From positions 384,321 through 448,320 of the forward strand of contig JAHQXD010000002.1 of NCBI GenBank assembly GCA_019449655.1: a stretch of DNA of 64,000 nt. Direction: 5' to 3'. Source of the stretch: Ferrigenium straubiae. GTDB taxonomy: Bacteria > Pseudomonadota > Gammaproteobacteria > Burkholderiales > Gallionellaceae. Shown piece after piece: positions 63,064-64,000 of this stretch (positions are counted from its first letter, which is position 1; every line of letters starts with the position of its first letter). Below the pieces are notes generated by a model. That model did not search any database and was not told the origin of the DNA. It saw only the letters and a list, made by a program, of their open reading frames with translations. A program made the position numbers and the translations under genes.

Positions 63064-63159
63064 TGAAAATATGCGCGGCAGAGGGTGTGTGGTGCGTGAT
63101 ATTCAAAAGTGGCGGCGCCGATGTTGACCGGCAAATGAGACGCGGTGGCGCGCGGCGAG

Positions 63160-63193
63160 TTCCCTTGCTGCGGCGGAATGCCGCAGCAGGGAA
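63160..63193. repeat. Long GC-rich hairpin in divergent intergenic region
   Basis: TTCCCTTGCTGCGGC (63160-63174), loop GGAAT, GCCGCAGCAGGGAA (63180-63193): fourteen pairs with one bulged T. It lies between the cytochrome pair (minus) and the DUF2249 gene (plus), about 97 bases before the cytochrome start, and may be a leader structure. No T run follows on the plus strand. Confidence 0.55.
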
Positions 63194-63213
63194 GCTGGCA
63201 ATCGGGGTCAGGC

Positions 63214-63241
63214 TTGCATTTTCGATATATCCCATTAAAAT
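63214..63241 (+). promoter_or_regulatory. Putative promoter of the DUF2249 gene
   Basis: TTGCAT (63214-63219), 16-base spacer, TAAAAT (63236-63241). Four of six and five of six matches respectively. A start near 63248 leaves a 40-base leader with AAGGAA at 63276-63281. Confidence 0.5.
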
Positions 63242-63287
63242 AGTCGGGCATTATTTTGATTAACAATCTCTGTTTAAGGAACCCGAA

Positions 63288-63545
63288 ATGCACAACTGCT
63301 CCAATTCCATTACCCCCGACATGCGTTATCCGTTCGATGCGCGCGGCGTTGCCAAACGCTTTCGTCACGCCGCCATTTTCGGCGCCTTCGACTCGCTGCG
63401 CCCCGGCGAAACCATGCTGTTCTGCAACGACCATGACCCGCTGCCGCTGCTCGCGCAACTGAGCGACCGCTACGGTGCCGGCATCGAAATCAACTACGTC
63501 GCCCGCGAACCCGGCCAGATCGTCATCGAGTTCCACCGCAAGTAA
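63288..63545 (+). CDS. DUF2249 protein
   Basis: An 85-residue protein with the DUF2249 pattern: FDARGVAKRFRHAAIFGAF, LRPGETMLFCNDHDPLPLL and the end VIEFHRK. The fold is TusA-like. Family genes cluster with nitrite/NO reduction and hemerythrin genes, and members are proposed to help in NO or sulfur handling; the true activity is unknown. The ORF is monocistronic here. Confidence 0.88.
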   Translation: MHNCSNSITPDMRYPFDARGVAKRFRHAAIFGAFDSLRPGETMLFCNDHDPLPLLAQLSDRYGAGIEINYVAREPGQIVIEFHRK

Positions 63546-63608
63546 TTCCCCCTGCGATGGCGGCGGCAGGTAGCGCCGTTGCCGTCGCACCTGACTTTAC
63601 CCTTACCT

Positions 63609-64000
63609 CTACAAGCGAGCGGCTATCCAGCCCGCCGCCTGTTCTATTCCTTCCGGGACGACCGGCACCGGGCGCGGTGCATGGAAGATTTCCTCCAGCA
63701 CCCCGGCCAGATTTCCCCGCTCCAGCGCCGCCCTCGAAACCTCGCGGCACAGGCCGTGCTGCCGCAGCCATCCGGTCAGGGCGGGCGACTCCGGCCAGTC
63801 GGCGCGGCTGACATACAGCACCGGCGTGCCGCAGCATGCGGCCTCGGCAAAGCTGCCGTAGCCCGGTTTGCACAGCAGCGCATCGCAGCTGGCGAGCAAG
63901 TCGGAAAAACTCATCGGCAGCGGCTCGATGACGATGGCATCGGGATGCTCGACCTGCCAGCCTTGCTGCACCAGCCAGCGCACGCCGCCGATGCGCGGCC
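63609..64000 (-). CDS. Glycosyltransferase (MurG/GT28-like), C-terminal part
   Basis: The frame is open to the window end; about 130 C-terminal residues are visible. They contain the nucleotide-sugar binding pattern IVIEPLPMSFSDLLASCDALL and KPGYGSFAEAACCGTPVLYV, typical of GT-B C-domains (MurG, UGT-like). The start lies beyond base 64000, so the GTG at 63983 is not taken as the start. The acceptor is unknown. Confidence 0.8.
   Translation of the reverse strand, partial: PRIGGVRWLVQQGWQVEHPDAIVIEPLPMSFSDLLASCDALLCKPGYGSFAEAACCGTPVLYVSRADWPESPALTGWLRQHGLCREVSRAALERGNLAGVLEEIFHAPRPVPVVPEGIEQAAGWIAARL

Noticed and set aside
63257..63270. FNR-like box TTGAT-TAAC-AATCT upstream of DUF2249
   Set aside because: Only the left half matches TTGAT-N4-ATCAA and it lies downstream of the probable transcription start.

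Overview
The window looks like a chromosomal segment of a high-GC betaproteobacterium. A member of the Nitrosomonadales, probably near Gallionellaceae, fits best. That placement is inference from gene content: the sigma factor/DUF3619/DUF3106 trio, the ruv-ybgC-tol-pal-cpoB-queE-queC order, SHP-type cytochromes, many small c-type cytochromes and a nitrite reductase. I see no insertion sequence, phage gene, rRNA or CRISPR array.

Layout. 1-2605: minus-strand housekeeping genes (TPR lipoprotein fragment, ParA-like ATPase, HerA-like ATPase). 2708-12777: a long plus-strand run, yebC, ruvC, a UbiA-type prenyltransferase, ruvA, ruvB, ybgC, tolQRAB, pal, cpoB, queE, queC. Two tRNA genes (Lys, Thr) follow a consensus promoter. 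13162-16788: an SHP cytochrome, a diheme cytochrome, a cytochrome b and a two-component system, with a PmrA/QseB-like direct-repeat box in front. 16891-37510: a large signalling block. It holds three Ser/Thr kinases (two fused to cyclic-nucleotide-binding domains, one to CHASE2), a PP2C phosphatase, an FHA protein, a CHASE2 adenylate cyclase, a cNMP-rhodanese fusion, a GAF-PilB-type ATPase, a GAF-HD-GYP protein, a sigma-54-driven type IV pilin, a TMTC-like membrane TPR protein and a BepA-like protease. 37618-46500: housekeeping again (valS, holC, pepA, lptFG, ECF sigma factor with DUF3619 and DUF3106).

46727-55547 is a more AT-rich respiratory/redox region. It has a small cytochrome c divergent from an AniA-type copper nitrite reductase, then a three-gene minus-strand module. 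The module consists of an FHA domain fused through a membrane anchor to a ten-heme cytochrome, a cytochrome b-like membrane protein, and an 805-residue FAD / two-cNMP-domain / four [4Fe-4S] oxidoreductase. A second SHP cytochrome and a stand-alone Cys-rich PAS protein come next. 55703-60427 encodes a CusA/CusB copper-silver efflux pair without a visible CusC. 60539-64000 carries a Cys-rich secreted protein, FmdE-like, hemerythrin and DUF2249 proteins, two tandem cytochromes c and the end of a glycosyltransferase gene.

The strongest candidate for something undescribed is the 49349-54396 module. It joins phosphopeptide-type recognition (FHA) and cyclic-nucleotide sensing directly to an electron-transfer chain. 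The same window encodes an adenylate cyclase and Ser/Thr kinases that could supply those signals. That functional link is inference.
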